Positions 34,811-44,575 are shown, counted from the first letter of the stretch. The stretch is 64,000 nt of DNA from Planctomyces sp. (GCA_016795105.1 JAEUIH010000001.1:62001-126000), one strand, 5' to 3'. The notes: generated from the sequence alone by a model not told the origin. Program-made: numbers and translations.

Positions 34811-37800
34811 TTAGCTCAGCAGAATGCTCTTCGATCTGAGCAGACTTACAGCCCCTTCTCCGTCAGCCAGTGAAACAGTCACAGTCCTTGTCAATAGCGA
34901 TGGCGTAGGTGACAGGCTGTGGAATGTCACGCTCCGCAGAAGTTTCTGAACGGCAGCCTGAGTCGCATTGCTGTTCAGATTCACCGTAAGCGTCGTTGTT
35001 CCGGCAAACGTACCGATAAGCGTTCCCTCATAGAAGACATCGTTGCCAGACACGCTGATCTCATCAGCCCCCGTGCCGACACTCAGAATACTCAGCCGAT
35101 CAGTGCTTTGTTTGTTAGTCGTCAGGCTGACTTTCAGAACTCCACCGCTGAAAGCTGAGGTATCCACGTCGGTCACGGTCGCGTTGTCATCGACAATGAC
35201 AGGTGAACCGCCAATATTGTACGTTGACTCCCCTTCAAATCCGCCGATCACAGCAGCGTCGTTAACGGATGTCACGTTGATCGACTTAGTCACCGGAATC
35301 GCTGTACCACCATCGCCGTCGGTCAGTTGAATTCGAACTGTACGTGTCAGCGTGGATGGATCCTGTGAAACATTACCAAACGTCAGGTTGCGTACGACTG
35401 CCTGAACAGCGGATCCAGTTGATGACGAATTGAACGACACCACCAGTGGATCGGCCCCTGAAGTTCCACCCGTAAACGTACCGATTACGACTGTCTCCAC
35501 GACTCCATTGATCCGCACTCCGTACGTAATTTGATTCCCGGAGAGTCCGATTCGCCCCAGTTCCAGTCCCTGATTTCGAATCCCCAGTCGGTCATCCACA
35601 TGACCATTTGTTGGCAGGTCCACAGTGAGTATTCCGCCATCAAAGTTCAACAGATCGGCATCGTTAACGGTGGCATTCGAGTCGATCAGGAAGTTCATCG
35701 CGTCTTCTCTGTAGGTCACGCCCGGCTCGAATCCCCCGATCACGGGCGCATCGTTTGAGCCGGTTACATCGACCGTCGTTGTGATCGCGAGGCTGGTCCC
35801 ACCGTCTCCGTCGGACAGAGTTGCTGAAATCGTGCGAGTCGAACTGTTGACGGCATCGGATATGTTACTGAACTGAATATTCCTGAGCAGTGCCGTCACC
35901 GCTTCTGCCGTAGAGCTGGCGTTGAGTGTAACGACCAGAGAATATGTCGTCCTGACCGGATACGTTCCAATGATCGTACCTCCATAGCTCACATCAACCA
36001 GCAATGCGTCGATCGCATTGGGACTAATGCTGATCTGACCGGCGCCGGTTCCTTCATTTCGGATAGAAATCCTGTCTGTCGTCTGCTGATTTGCAGAAAC
36101 TCGCACCGAGAGCTTACCCAGTTCAAAGTTCGCAGAGTCCGCATCAACTGCTGTCGATTCTGGCCCAATCAGGATTGGCGCACCATTCTCTGTGTATGTC
36201 AGCCCACCTGCCAGATTAGCCAGAACCGGCCTGTCATTGAGTACAGTGACAAGAATCGACTTCGTGACCGGAGCACTGTCTCCGCCGAGCCCGTCAGTCA
36301 ATTGTACCTGGACAGTTCGCGTTGCTGCGGGAGGGTTTTCTGAGACACTGCTGAATGCCAGGTAACGAAGGGACTGCTGTACCGCGATGCGTGAAGAGCC
36401 CTGTTCGAATGTCAGAACAAACGGAGCATCACCAGATGTGCCCCCGGTAAATGTGCCAATCGCGACGCCACCGTAGCTCACCACGTTTCCGCTGACTCCT
36501 ATCTGCCCCGCAAGATTCCCCTGATGCAAAATCGAAATCCGATCATCGGCTTCCTGATTGGCAGTCAGGCTGACGATTAATCGACCGCCTTTAAAATCTG
36601 TCGAATCAACGTCTGTCACTGTCGCGTTGGAATCCAGCCGAACCGGAAGCGAGTTCTCTCTGTAGGTGACCGGGGCGACTGGCGTCTCGAATGCGCCAAT
36701 CACAGGTGCAGCCGACTCTGCCACGTCGGTGAGTGTCAACGTGTAATCGACTGAGGCGTCCGGAGTCGTTCCCACGCTCGGGTCATCAACGTTGACAGTG
36801 ACGGTGTACGTCGACTTGTTTTCGAAGTCCAGAACCGTCCCCTTCTTCAGGAACAACTCAGAACCGACAAGTTCGAAGAACGCATCATCGGCACCTGACA
36901 GGCTAAGCATGTTCGTTCCACGCCCATCGTCAGTTACTGTAATGTCCGCAACTTTCACCGGAGACAACGTATACGTGTATTCCGGCAATTCCGCGATAAC
37001 ATTCTCCAGCACGACGTCGGACGGTGCTTGATTGCCAGCCGGGTTTTCACTGCCAATATGATCAAGCGACTCGCCATCGAAGGATGCGGGATATGCATCT
37101 CCCGTAATCAGGTTCCAGTTTGGTGCCGTGCCTTCGACGCCGCCACCGAACCAGTCTGCCGAGGTATTGCCAGTTGATACTCCTCGACGTGCCACATAGT
37201 TCGCGGTGGCACTCGTCAAGACAACATCTTTGCCGGTGGAGCCTACAAACGTGGCAGCCGTTGAATACACAACGTCGCTGAAGGCAGCGTCATTGGCATT
37301 GTCCAGTACTGCAATACTGTCGAGGATGCTCCAGTTTGAGAATACGGTTCCGTCGGCAAAGCCGTTGTTGTCTGCGTCGATATCGTCAGACAGTGTTGGT
37401 GCCGCCAACGACTGCATCAGGATGAACGTCACTGAAGAGTTTTCGATGTCTGTACCAGCGTCGGCACTGAAGTTCGCCGCCCCGCTGAAACCTGTCCCCG
37501 TTCCAACAACGGATGTCGCAGATCCGTCAACCGTGTAGGTATTTCCGTTTTGCCGAACGACAAGGTAGCCATTGGAACCTATGGTCAAGCCACCCAGACC
37601 GAAGATCGTCTGGACATCACCCGCACCCGTCGTGTCTCCTTCAATCCCGACAAGATAGACGCCACCCGGAATCACATAGTTGGCTGTGCCGCGAATTTCA
37701 ATGTACTCATTTGGACCATCGGTGCCCGGTGGGTTGAATAGCACTTCATTGATATAGAGACCCACAGCCGGTGTCAGGTCGTTGTCGCTGATGTTTGCAA

Positions 37801-40800
37801 TCAGGTCCGGAATCACCAGCGAAACCGGGTAGCTCGCATCCGCAGACGATGTGATGTCATGTGTGATTGTGCCGGTATGAGCGTTCTCCTCGAGAGGATC
37901 ATCGACGGCTCGTACGTACACAGTCTGTGCTCTCAATGTCGTAAACGACAGAACCACAGACGCCGAGTAGGTGACACCATCTGTGCTGACTTCAATATCG
38001 GCATCACCAGCGACGGTGATCTGAACCTCACTGGACGGAATCGTCTCAAGGCCGATTGTGTATGTATCAGTCTGCCCACCTTCCGCTAAGTTTGTTGAAC
38101 CATCGGACTCGGCGATCGTCACACTGGGTGTATCGTTGTCCGTTACGTTGGCTGTGATACTTTCGATCACTGTTGTCAGCGGATAGTTCGTCGCATCGGC
38201 CGTGGCAGTCACTGCGTGTGTGATCGTGCCGGTATGAGTTCCTTCGGCGGAAAGATCATCGATCGCTCGAATGGTGATCGTCTGAGGCGTATTGTCGGTA
38301 AAGGTGAGAATCGCAGAACTACTGAAATTGACGCCATCCACGCTGACTTCGGTCTGCGAATCTGCTGTCACTGTGACTTCAACCGCACCTTCCGGAACAG
38401 TGTCCAGACTGATGGTGTAGGTATCCGTTGTCCCTGCCTCGGAGATCTCGGTCGATCCGTCGGATTGACTGATAGCCACACCAGGTGATTGACTGTCACC
38501 GGGGTTTTCACTGCCAATATGATCAAGCGACTCGCCATCGAAGGATGCGGGATATGCATCTCCCGTAATCAGGTTCCAGTTTGGCGCTGTGCCTTCGACG
38601 CCGCCACCGAACCAGTCCGAGGAGGTATTGCCAGTTGATACTCCTCGACGTGCCACATAGTTCGCGGTGGCACTCGTCAAGACAACATCTCTGCCAGTGG
38701 AACCTACAAAGGTAGCAGCCGTTGAATACACAACGTTGCTAAAAGCGGCGTCGCTGGCATTGTCCAGCACTGCAATACTGTCGAGGATGCTCCAGTTTGA
38801 GAACACGGTACCGTCGGCGACGCCGTTGTTGTCTCCGTCAATGTCGTCAGACAGATTCGGTGCCGCAGATGCCTGCATCAGGATGAACGTCACGGAGGAG
38901 TTTTCGATGTCCGTGCCAGCGTCAGCACTGAAGTCTGCCGCCCCGCTGAAACCTGTCCCCGTTCCGACAATGGATGTCGCAGATCCGTCAACCGTGTAGG
39001 TATTTCCGTTCTGCCGAATGACAAGGTAGCCATTGGAGCCTATGGTCAAGCCACCCAGACCGAAGATCGTCTGGACATCACCCGCACCCGTCGTGTCTCC
39101 TTCAATCCCGACAAGATAGACGCCACCCGGAATCACATAGTTGGCCGTACCGCGAATTTCAATGTACTCATTTGGACCATCGGTGCCAGGCGGGTTGAAT
39201 AGCACTTCATTGATATAGAGACCCACAGCCGGTGTCAGGTCGTTGTCGCTGATGTTTGCAATCAGGTCCGGAATCACCAGCGAAACCGGGTAGTTCGCAT
39301 CCGAAGATGACGTGATGTCATGCGTGATTGTGCCGGTATGTGAGTTCTCTTCAGTCGTATCATCGATGGCTCGTACGTACACAGTCTGCGCTGTCGATGT
39401 CGTAAACGACAGGACCACAAACGCGGAATAGGTCACACCATCCGTACTGACTTCTGCATCGGTATCACCGGCGACGGTGATCTGAACCTCACTGGATGGA
39501 ATCGTGTCAAGGCCGATCGTGTATGTGTCGGTCTGCCCGCCTTCAGCGACGTTTGTGGAACCATCGGACTCCGTGATCGTCACACCGGGTGTATCGTTGT
39601 CCGTGACGCTGGCGGTGACACTTTCGATGACTGTTGTCAGCGGATAGTTCGTCGCATCAGCGGTGGCAGTCACTGCGTGTGTGATCTTACCGGTATGAGT
39701 TCCTTCGGCCGAAAGATCGTCGATCGCACGTACGGTGACAGTCTGAGGTGCATCGTCAGTAAACGTCAAAATCGCAGAACTACCAAAGTTGACACCATCC
39801 AGGCTGACCTGAGTCTGCGAATCCGCGGTCACTGTGATTTCAACGGCACCTTCGGGAACTGTATCCAGACTGACGACATAGGTATCCGTTGTCCCTGCTT
39901 CTGAGATCTCGGTCGATCCGCCAGACTGGCTGATAGTTACACCCGGAGACTCTGAAGACCCCTCTGGTGTCAACGCGACGCCTCGGAAGACAACACCGGC
40001 AGGTAATGAAACGATGAGATTCGCCGTCCCGTTATTGCTGGCATTGTAGCCTGACGTATCCGTTAACGCGACAACGCCTGGTGATGCTCCCTGTCGGGTT
40101 GCATAGAGGGTGACCGTGGAACCAGAAACCACACCAGTCAGGCCACGGTAGTCGTCGGTATTCGCACCAATGACATTGTTTAGAGTCCACGAGCCAGCGA
40201 CGAGTGAAAACTTGCGGATTCCACCACCCGCATCATCATCGGCGACGTACAGCGTATCGACGCCGACATTGCCATCAAGGTCTGCAAAGAAATAGCCATA
40301 GGGCGATGACACAGTGGCCGAACTGATGCCATTCAGATTCGTGATCGCCTGTCCGGATGTCGTAGGCAATCCCGTTCCAACCGACGCCAGTCGGGTTGTC
40401 CCTGATCCAGATGAAGTATACAGCTGATTTGCGCCACTTTGATCCTGCTGAATTGTCACCATGCGCACATTTGTCACAGTCTCACCGATCTGCGTCGATG
40501 CACCGGTTGCACCAAATGTGGTGTAGCGAACGCTGCCGGCACCGGTTCCCATGTAGAATGAAGAACCGTCCAGGCTTGCAACGCTGCGGAAGTTGTTGAG
40601 TCCTCCGTCCGAGAATGTCGTCGTCGTGTCAAAAACGCCGTCCGCACCGACGCGGCCAATCACTCGATTGATTGTTGCGGGATCGCTTCCAGCGACAGAC
40701 GCGGTTCCGACAGCTGCGTCATATCCTGAGATAATCAAGTATTGTCCATCGACGGATCGAGTCAGGTATCCGTTTGAAGAGGCACTTCCACTGTCCGTCA

Positions 40801-41086
40801 GTGTCTGATGAGGACCATTGTCGCTCGTCGGTGCGGCGATCGACTGAACGAGGACTCCGGACGGAGTGTATTCATCGAGAAACACGGCGGTCGCAGCATT
40901 TGTGGTCCCGTTAATTCGTTCAACAACAATGTTTCCCCCGGTGAAGGCAGCCAGCAGAGTTCGAACTTCCAGTTTCTCACCTGTCGCTTGCGACCGCTGG
41001 GCAATACGACGTTTAGAGCTTTGGGATTTGCCAAAATTCTCTATCAGACTTCTACGCAGACCATTGATCCAGTCCAATCGCAACAT
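34811..41086 (-). CDS. Giant extracellular protein: Calx-beta-like, lamin-tail and cadherin-like repeats
   Basis: The start at ATG 41086, behind TGGAG, gives 2091 residues. The N-terminus (MLRLDWINGLRRSL, basic stretch, then LEVRTLLAAF) is the typical planctomycete surface-protein leader ending in LE-x-R-LLA. After a domain of about 340 residues come two near-identical 487-residue blocks (about 375-861 and 862-1348). Each block has two Calx-beta-like repeats and one lamin-tail domain (LYINEVLFNPPGTDG). A cadherin repeat (about 1352-1470) and four related cadherin-like repeats follow, each with a (T/S)Y-x-E or Y-x-I-G opening and a V-x-D-x-D step. It probably forms a Ca-binding adhesive surface filament. 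No enzymatic motif or C-terminal sorting signal is seen. Confidence 0.88.
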   Translation of the reverse strand: MLRLDWINGLRRSLIENFGKSQSSKRRIAQRSQATGEKLEVRTLLAAFTGGNIVVERINGTTNAATAVFLDEYTPSGVLVQSIAAPTSDNGPHQTLTDSGSASSNGYLTRSVDGQYLIISGYDAAVGTASVAGSDPATINRVIGRVGADGVFDTTTTFSDGGLNNFRSVASLDGSSFYMGTGAGSVRYTTFGATGASTQIGETVTNVRMVTIQQDQSGANQLYTSSGSGTTRLASVGTGLPTTSGQAITNLNGISSATVSSPYGYFFADLDGNVGVDTLYVADDDAGGGIRKFSLVAGSWTLNNVIGANTDDYRGLTGVVSGSTVTLYATRQGASPGVVALTDTSGYNASNNGTANLIVSLPAGVVFRGVALTPEGSSESPGVTISQSGGSTEISEAGTTDTYVVSLDTVPEGAVEITVTADSQTQVSLDGVNFGSSAILTFTDDAPQTVTVRAIDDLSAEGTHTGKITHAVTATADATNYPLTTVIESVTASVTDNDTPGVTITESDGSTNVAEGGQTDTYTIGLDTIPSSEVQITVAGDTDAEVSTDGVTYSAFVVLSFTTSTAQTVYVRAIDDTTEENSHTGTITHDITSSSDANYPVSLVIPDLIANISDNDLTPAVGLYINEVLFNPPGTDGPNEYIEIRGTANYVIPGGVYLVGIEGDTTGAGDVQTIFGLGGLTIGSNGYLVIRQNGNTYTVDGSATSIVGTGTGFSGAADFSADAGTDIENSSVTFILMQASAAPNLSDDIDGDNNGVADGTVFSNWSILDSIAVLDNASDAAFSNVVYSTAATFVGSTGRDVVLTSATANYVARRGVSTGNTSSDWFGGGVEGTAPNWNLITGDAYPASFDGESLDHIGSENPGDSQSPGVAISQSDGSTEISEAGTTDTYTISLDTVPEGAVEVTVTADSQTEVSVDGVNFSSSAILTFTDNTPQTITIRAIDDLSAEGTHTGTITHAVTATADATNYPLTTVIESITANVTDNDTPSVTIAESDGSTNLAEGGQTDTYTIGLETIPSSEVQITVAGDADIEVSTDGVTYSASVVLSFTTLRAQTVYVRAVDDPLEENAHTGTITHDITSSADASYPVSLVIPDLIANISDNDLTPAVGLYINEVLFNPPGTDGPNEYIEIRGTANYVIPGGVYLVGIEGDTTGAGDVQTIFGLGGLTIGSNGYLVVRQNGNTYTVDGSATSVVGTGTGFSGAANFSADAGTDIENSSVTFILMQSLAAPTLSDDIDADNNGFADGTVFSNWSILDSIAVLDNANDAAFSDVVYSTAATFVGSTGKDVVLTSATANYVARRGVSTGNTSADWFGGGVEGTAPNWNLITGDAYPASFDGESLDHIGSENPAGNQAPSDVVLENVIAELPEYTYTLSPVKVADITVTDDGRGTNMLSLSGADDAFFELVGSELFLKKGTVLDFENKSTYTVTVNVDDPSVGTTPDASVDYTLTLTDVAESAAPVIGAFETPVAPVTYRENSLPVRLDSNATVTDVDSTDFKGGRLIVSLTANQEADDRISILHQGNLAGQIGVSGNVVSYGGVAIGTFTGGTSGDAPFVLTFEQGSSRIAVQQSLRYLAFSSVSENPPAATRTVQVQLTDGLGGDSAPVTKSILVTVLNDRPVLANLAGGLTYTENGAPILIGPESTAVDADSANFELGKLSVRVSANQQTTDRISIRNEGTGAGQISISPNAIDALLVDVSYGGTIIGTYPVRTTYSLVVTLNASSTAEAVTALLRNIQFSNISDAVNSSTRTISATLSDGDGGTSLAITTTVDVTGSNDAPVIGGFEPGVTYREDAMNFLIDSNATVNDADLLNFDGGILTVDLPTNGHVDDRLGIRNQGLELGRIGLSGNQITYGVRINGVVETVVIGTFTGGTSGADPLVVSFNSSSTGSAVQAVVRNLTFGNVSQDPSTLTRTVRIQLTDGDGGTAIPVTKSINVTSVNDAAVIGGFEGESTYNIGGSPVIVDDNATVTDVDTSAFSGGVLKVSLTTNKQSTDRLSILSVGTGADEISVSGNDVFYEGTLIGTFAGTTTLTVNLNSNATQAAVQKLLRSVTFHSLSPTPSLLTRTVTVSLADGEGAVSLLRSKSILLS
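37041..38501. repeat. 1461-bp tandem duplication, copy proximal to gene 3' end
   Basis: It is collinear with 38502-39962 at an offset of 1461 bases, exactly 487 codons. Long blocks (for example around 37041-37120 and 38502-38581) are nearly identical, while the Calx-beta part is more diverged. It lies inside the giant surface protein gene. Confidence 0.9.
38502..39962. repeat. 1461-bp tandem duplication, copy proximal to gene 5' end
   Basis: Partner of 37041-38501, in direct orientation and directly adjacent. The frame is preserved across the junction, so each copy adds 487 residues to the protein. Confidence 0.9.
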
Positions 41087-41560
41087 GCTCAACAACTCCA
41101 GATAACAAAACAAAGATCTGTGGGACGGTGGTACATGCACCACTGCCAAACCGAACGAAGGTCCACTCCCCGGCCATCCCATGCTGAAGTGAATTCGGGC
41201 AGCTTTTAGGCCCCAACCGCCTAACTTGCCACGCCCCAGTTCTTCGCTTCATCCTGTTTTCACAAAACCAGGCGTTCTGTGAATTTTCTGCAGCGATTCA
41301 AATGAAGATTTGATGAAGAGTGTATGGCTTCGGCTGGAGGTCAGTGTGATTGGTAACCACGAAAGACACGAGAAGACACAATCGAACATTTCTGTGTCTC
41401 TTCCGTCTTCTAAGCGTCTTCCGTGGTCAAATTGCCAGATTCGGCAGCCAAAGAATTCCTGAAGGAACCAGAGAATTTTTTCGAAGTGATGTCGATTCAC
41501 TTCAACGTCCGACGACCAGTGTGCAGTTCTGTTCTTTCTGCATACCGAGGAATCACTGCC
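41087..41560. other. Divergent intergenic region with a fold-back repeat copy
   Basis: About 470 bases between the surface protein start and the YCII gene. Bases 41345-41430 hold the dispersed repeat in inverted orientation. Frames on both strands here continue from or overlap real genes without family resemblance and are not called. Confidence 0.55.
41345..41430 (-). repeat. Dispersed fold-back repeat, copy B
   Basis: Reverse complement of the 62530-62628 pattern. It opens GTGATTGGTAACCACGAAAG and closes GCGTCTTCCGTGGTCAAA. Its two ends are imperfect inverted repeats of each other (CCACGAAAGACACGA against CCACGGAAGACGC). Confidence 0.75.
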
Positions 41561-41941
41561 ATGCGTTTCATCAGCATCTTGACTCATAATCCTGCAAATC
41601 GCCTGCCTACAGAGGCGGAAATGAACTCCATGCACAAGGCTATTGTGGAGGGCATGCAGGCCGGATGGCTGCTCGAGTGTGAGGGCGTGCATTTCGGAAC
41701 GAACGGTGTTCGCGTGCACAAGAATGCTGGCGGTCAAATCACGGTAACAGACGGTCCGTTCCCTGAAACCAAAGAGGTGCTCGGCGGCTACGCGTTGATT
41801 CAGGCTGCTACTCAGGACGAAGCCGTCGAACACACGAAACGGTTCCTCGAGCATATCGGGCAGGAACCCACTGACGGGAGCTGGGAAGGAACATGGGAGA
41901 CCTACCAGCTTTTCGAAATGCCTGCAACAGAGGCACAATGA
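41561..41941 (+). CDS. YCII-related (DGPF) domain protein
   Basis: ATG 41561 follows GAGGAA at nine bases and gives 126 residues; the longer frame from 41423 begins inside the dispersed repeat. The protein starts MRFISILTH and contains the hallmark TVTDGPFPETKEVLGGY at about residues 62-78. The C-terminus closes with a helix and WETYQLFEMP. YCII/DGPF proteins are small ferredoxin-like-fold proteins often encoded beside ECF sigma factors; their biochemistry is mostly unknown. It converges on the VOC gene 69 bases away. Confidence 0.85.
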   Translation: MRFISILTHNPANRLPTEAEMNSMHKAIVEGMQAGWLLECEGVHFGTNGVRVHKNAGGQITVTDGPFPETKEVLGGYALIQAATQDEAVEHTKRFLEHIGQEPTDGSWEGTWETYQLFEMPATEAQ

Positions 41942-42009
41942 CTCGCAAGACTCCCTTGTCGCAGCCACTCGAACATTTGACGTTCCGAACCAGTCCAGGC
42001 TGTGGGTTG

Positions 42010-42396
42010 CTAATGCCCGGCTGGTGGTTGCCAAAGTTCGATCTTGTTGCCCTCGGGGTCCATGACCCAGCCGAATTTGCCGTATTCGGAGTCATCCGTT
42101 TTTTCAAGTACGTTACAGCCTTCTTCCCGAAGCGTCTGCAGCAACGATGCAAGATCTTCAACTCGGTAGTTGATCATAAAGGTCGACTTGCTGGGTGCGA
42201 AAAGATTGCCATCTGCGGCACCGATAGACCAGATGGTCGAACCTTTCGTCGGATTCCCTTCCGCGTCCGTCCACGTAAAGGCAGTCCCACCCCATTCCTG
42301 CACGTCAATGCCCAGGTGACGCTTATACCAGTCGCACAATGTCTTCGGATCCCTGGCGTTAAAGAAGATACCGCCAATACCTGTGACTCGTCTCAT
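42010..42396 (-). CDS. VOC-family (glyoxalase-like) protein
   Basis: This 128-residue protein has the VOC fold pattern: GGIFFNARDPKTLCDWYKRH at the start, a central FMINYRVEDLASLLQ and a final GKFGWVMDPEGNKIELWQPP. The last motif carries the Glu that ligates metal in glyoxalase-like enzymes. The first-strand metal ligand seen in lyases is not obvious, so this may bind rather than turn over its ligand. Substrate is unknown. It is convergent with the YCII gene. Confidence 0.85.
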   Translation of the reverse strand: MRRVTGIGGIFFNARDPKTLCDWYKRHLGIDVQEWGGTAFTWTDAEGNPTKGSTIWSIGAADGNLFAPSKSTFMINYRVEDLASLLQTLREEGCNVLEKTDDSEYGKFGWVMDPEGNKIELWQPPAGH

Positions 42397-42524
42397 CCGG
42401 AACTCCGAAGCAGGAATGAATACAACTCATCAGCGATCATTGAGCACAACAGAACCTCATCAACATCATCATCAGCAGCAATGTCTTGTAAGCTGCCTGC
42501 CGAACATGAAAACCGTCGACAGGG

Positions 42525-42995
42525 CTACTTTGATTTGACAACAAATGTCCCTGGGATGCTGTCATGCCAACCTCGCGTTGGAGTTCCAAGGAACGAAAAC
42601 GCCTCAAACGGAATGATCCTGCATAGAGTCCTGCCGGCGATCTGTCCAATACTAGCAGGTCCACCGTCTTTATTTACAACCTTGGTTCCGGTGATGAGTT
42701 TCCCGAGGGTTCTTGATGTCGTTGCTTCACATACAAAATAATAGGAAAGGGCAATTGGGAGCCCAATCAGTATGTCCGATGTTGATTCAAGAAATCTCGC
42801 CCCTTCGTCGCCACCAACGACGACAATGACTATGCCGAGTACAAGACCAACACCCATCTGAGCAAAATAGTCGATTATGAGATTTGCAAACCTCGCTCCC
42901 TGTCCTGCCGGTATGACACGCTGACGATCGCCGAGTTGTTCGGATGCGTGCTGGGGATCGGTGGGAGATGCATATGGGTTCTGTTGCTGATTCAT
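42525..42995 (-). CDS. RDD-family membrane protein
   Basis: ATG 42995 gives 156 residues (MNQQQNPYASP), preceded by a GAGAGA block; a longer frame to 43055 adds an unsupported leader. The N-terminus is a polar Pro/Gln-rich tail, common in planctomycete RDD proteins. GARFANLIIDYF carries the Arg and Asp of the RDD signature, followed by three hydrophobic segments, with TLGKLITGTKVV between the second and third. RDD proteins are small membrane proteins of mostly unknown role; some have been linked to Na+/H+ exchange. It is monocistronic as far as can be seen. Confidence 0.82.
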   Translation of the reverse strand: MNQQQNPYASPTDPQHASEQLGDRQRVIPAGQGARFANLIIDYFAQMGVGLVLGIVIVVVGGDEGARFLESTSDILIGLPIALSYYFVCEATTSRTLGKLITGTKVVNKDGGPASIGQIAGRTLCRIIPFEAFSFLGTPTRGWHDSIPGTFVVKSK

Positions 42996-43149
42996 TTTAT
43001 CTCTCGTAGTTACATCGAGAATACACGGAAAACAATAGGAGCTTCGAATTAACACTTGCGGTGTACATAACGTCCCGGTCTGCTACCAGCCGTAGGAATA
43101 GTGAAAGTTCACACCGAATACAATCGCCAGACGCAGTCTGCTGCCCAAA

Positions 43150-43178
43150 GTAGCAGGCACATTCCATGTGCCGTCCGC
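43150..43178 (+). repeat. REP-like GTAG hairpin, copy 6
   Basis: GTAGCA, arm GGCACAT, loop TCC, arm ATGTGCC, GTCCGC. Identical in its 29 bases to copy 4. A decayed partial copy may lie just before it (about 43124-43146). Confidence 0.9.
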
Positions 43179-43182
43179 TTCT

Positions 43183-43211
43183 GTAGCAGGCACATTCAAT
43201 GTGCCGTCCGC
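43183..43211 (+). repeat. REP-like GTAG hairpin, copy 7
   Basis: As copy 6 but with loop TCA. Same orientation, four bases after copy 6. Confidence 0.9.
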
Positions 43212-43230
43212 GACACTCTTGTTACGCGTT

Positions 43231-43259
43231 GCAGACGGCAGACGGAGACTGCCTGCTAC
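43231..43259 (-). repeat. REP-like GTAG hairpin, copy 8 (mismatched stem)
   Basis: On the minus strand: GTAGCA, arm GGCAGTC, loop TCC, arm GTCTGCC, GTCTGC. One arm pair is mismatched. It ends three bases before the stop of the VanZ-like gene. Confidence 0.82.
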
Positions 43260-43261
43260 TG

Positions 43262-43636
43262 TTACGCGTTGCGACGGAAGAACAACCATCCGAGTAACAT
43301 TGACAACACCCCGCCAACCACGGATGCAACGATGTCGTTCAATTGAAAAGTGCGTTTCGGCAGCCAGACTTGAACAATTTCGTAGGCACTCAGGCCAAGC
43401 ACGATGAACCCACAGAATGCAAGAAACTCAAACATGCGAATGGCTCTGTTCCCGATGAAGACTGCAAAGGGAACAACTGCTCCGCAGACGACATTTGGCA
43501 TCGAATCCATCAGCCGCATCGGCAAGCCGATCTCGGTGTGGTTCCGGATGAGCTTAACGACAACCGTCAGGATGAATCCACTGACCATAATTCCGGAAGC
43601 CACGAGTCTTCGTCGAGCTGTTGGATAAGAGTACAT
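43262..43636 (-). CDS. VanZ-like small membrane protein
   Basis: This 124-residue protein has four hydrophobic helices (about 13-30, 47-62, 68-88 and 100-118). The segment FQLNDIVASVVGGVLSMLLG resembles the D-x-x-x-N-x-x-G motif of VanZ-like proteins, and an Arg-rich C-terminus (FFRRNA) follows the last helix. VanZ-like proteins are linked to teicoplanin resistance in enterococci, but most are uncharacterised. The stop abuts a REP-like hairpin, a typical location for such elements. Assignment is by topology and one motif. Confidence 0.65.
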   Translation of the reverse strand: MYSYPTARRRLVASGIMVSGFILTVVVKLIRNHTEIGLPMRLMDSMPNVVCGAVVPFAVFIGNRAIRMFEFLAFCGFIVLGLSAYEIVQVWLPKRTFQLNDIVASVVGGVLSMLLGWLFFRRNA

Positions 43637-43657
43637 ATCACAGATCTCAATAATCTC

Positions 43658-44206
43658 TCAGAACACGTCAAGGATCATTCGCCCCCAGTAGCCGCGAGCT
43701 CGGATCAGGCCCGGATTCGATTTCTTGTAACAAAACGGAAACCTCAGCAATCCTGCGCTTTGGATTTGCCATGCCCCAGGCGACGGCGCGAGTGTCAACG
43801 GTTCGTATGAGGTAATTGACATACCATTCGGCCTTCGCAGGTACAGATATCCTCGCCCATCCAGTGAACGTTCATGGTGTTTGAGGTAGGCCGGAAGTGC
43901 TTCATCCGGATTGTAAAATGGATCTTCAGGCAGACGATCGATGTATACCGGGACAAGCTCCTCCAGCTTCTCTGGCGGCGCACCGTCATGGTCCTTCATA
44001 AACGCGTCGAGCGACTGTTCAAGCTGCGCGAGATCTTTGACAACGGTTTCCAGTCGGGATCGAGACGATTCGTCGAGAGCCTTGTATTGATCGGATTCTC
44101 GAAAGTCATAGCCTGCCGGTTTACGTGATTCCTGCCCGGGCTCCCCATCCAGTCGGTTCGCCACCACCATCATGAACACGACACTGCAAATCCAAATTCT
44201 CGACAT
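43658..44206 (-). CDS. Secreted protein of unknown function
   Basis: ATG 44206 has an excellent GGAGG site five bases upstream and opens a signal peptide (MSRIWICSVVFMMVVANRL), giving 182 residues. The mature part contains a helical region (SRSRLETVVKDLAQLEQSLD) and then PPEKLEELVPVYIDRLPEDPF. That stretch resembles the tail of type II pseudopilin or DUF1559-like proteins (a proline step after a helix, then DPF). The rest has no recognisable motif. It ends 22 bases before the VanZ-like gene start, so the two may be co-transcribed. Confidence 0.7.
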   Translation of the reverse strand: MSRIWICSVVFMMVVANRLDGEPGQESRKPAGYDFRESDQYKALDESSRSRLETVVKDLAQLEQSLDAFMKDHDGAPPEKLEELVPVYIDRLPEDPFYNPDEALPAYLKHHERSLDGRGYLYLRRPNGMSITSYEPLTLAPSPGAWQIQSAGLLRFPFCYKKSNPGLIRARGYWGRMILDVF

Positions 44207-44575
44207 CACAACAACCTCCATGTCGCAGGAATCCATCAGGCATCACGGTTCCGCGTACCAGTCCCGTTTGAAACGCCGAGCACCAAAGATGTTACAGAAA
44301 TGTTACTTAGTGACGTTTTGTAAGTCGATCGGAGTCCAGTGGAATCGTGTGAGGACTCATGTTGAATCGAAATCAGTGGAAGTTCCGCGTGATTGTCGTT
44401 GACTTTGGGGGAAATGCACGGAGCGAACTTTAACGAATGGAAGGAGCCAACTGATGTCAGCAATTGAGATGCCCGCAACACAGATGCAGCATTGAGGGGG
44501 ACGTATCTGGGGGCCAGGTCGCATTACAGCCTTGCTCGTGGCTCCTCGTTCGGAGATACTCGGGAAAACGGATAC
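44207..44575. other. Divergent promoter region before the DUF1501 operon
   Basis: About 370 bases between divergent genes. It holds one very short frame (44454-44495) with a strong AAGGAG site; otherwise no gene or palindrome is clear. An extension of the DUF1501 frame upstream of 44576 would need a TTG start at 44492 and is not favoured. Confidence 0.45.
44454..44495 (+). CDS. Possible 13-codon leader peptide
   Basis: ATG 44454 follows AAGGAG at a seven-base gap, and the frame stops at TGA 44493-44495 (product MSAIEMPATQMQH). It lies 80 bases before the DUF1501 start. The only support is the strong ribosome-binding site. There is no codon run or hairpin of the attenuation type. Confidence 0.22.
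   Translation: MSAIEMPATQMQH

Noticed and set aside
41249-42034. A 261-residue minus-strand frame
   Set aside because: It lies opposite the well-supported YCII gene and a repeat copy; composition is that of an antisense shadow.
44492-44575. Longer DUF1501 start at a TTG codon
   Set aside because: ATG 44576 gives a normal leader; the TTG extension adds unconserved-looking sequence.
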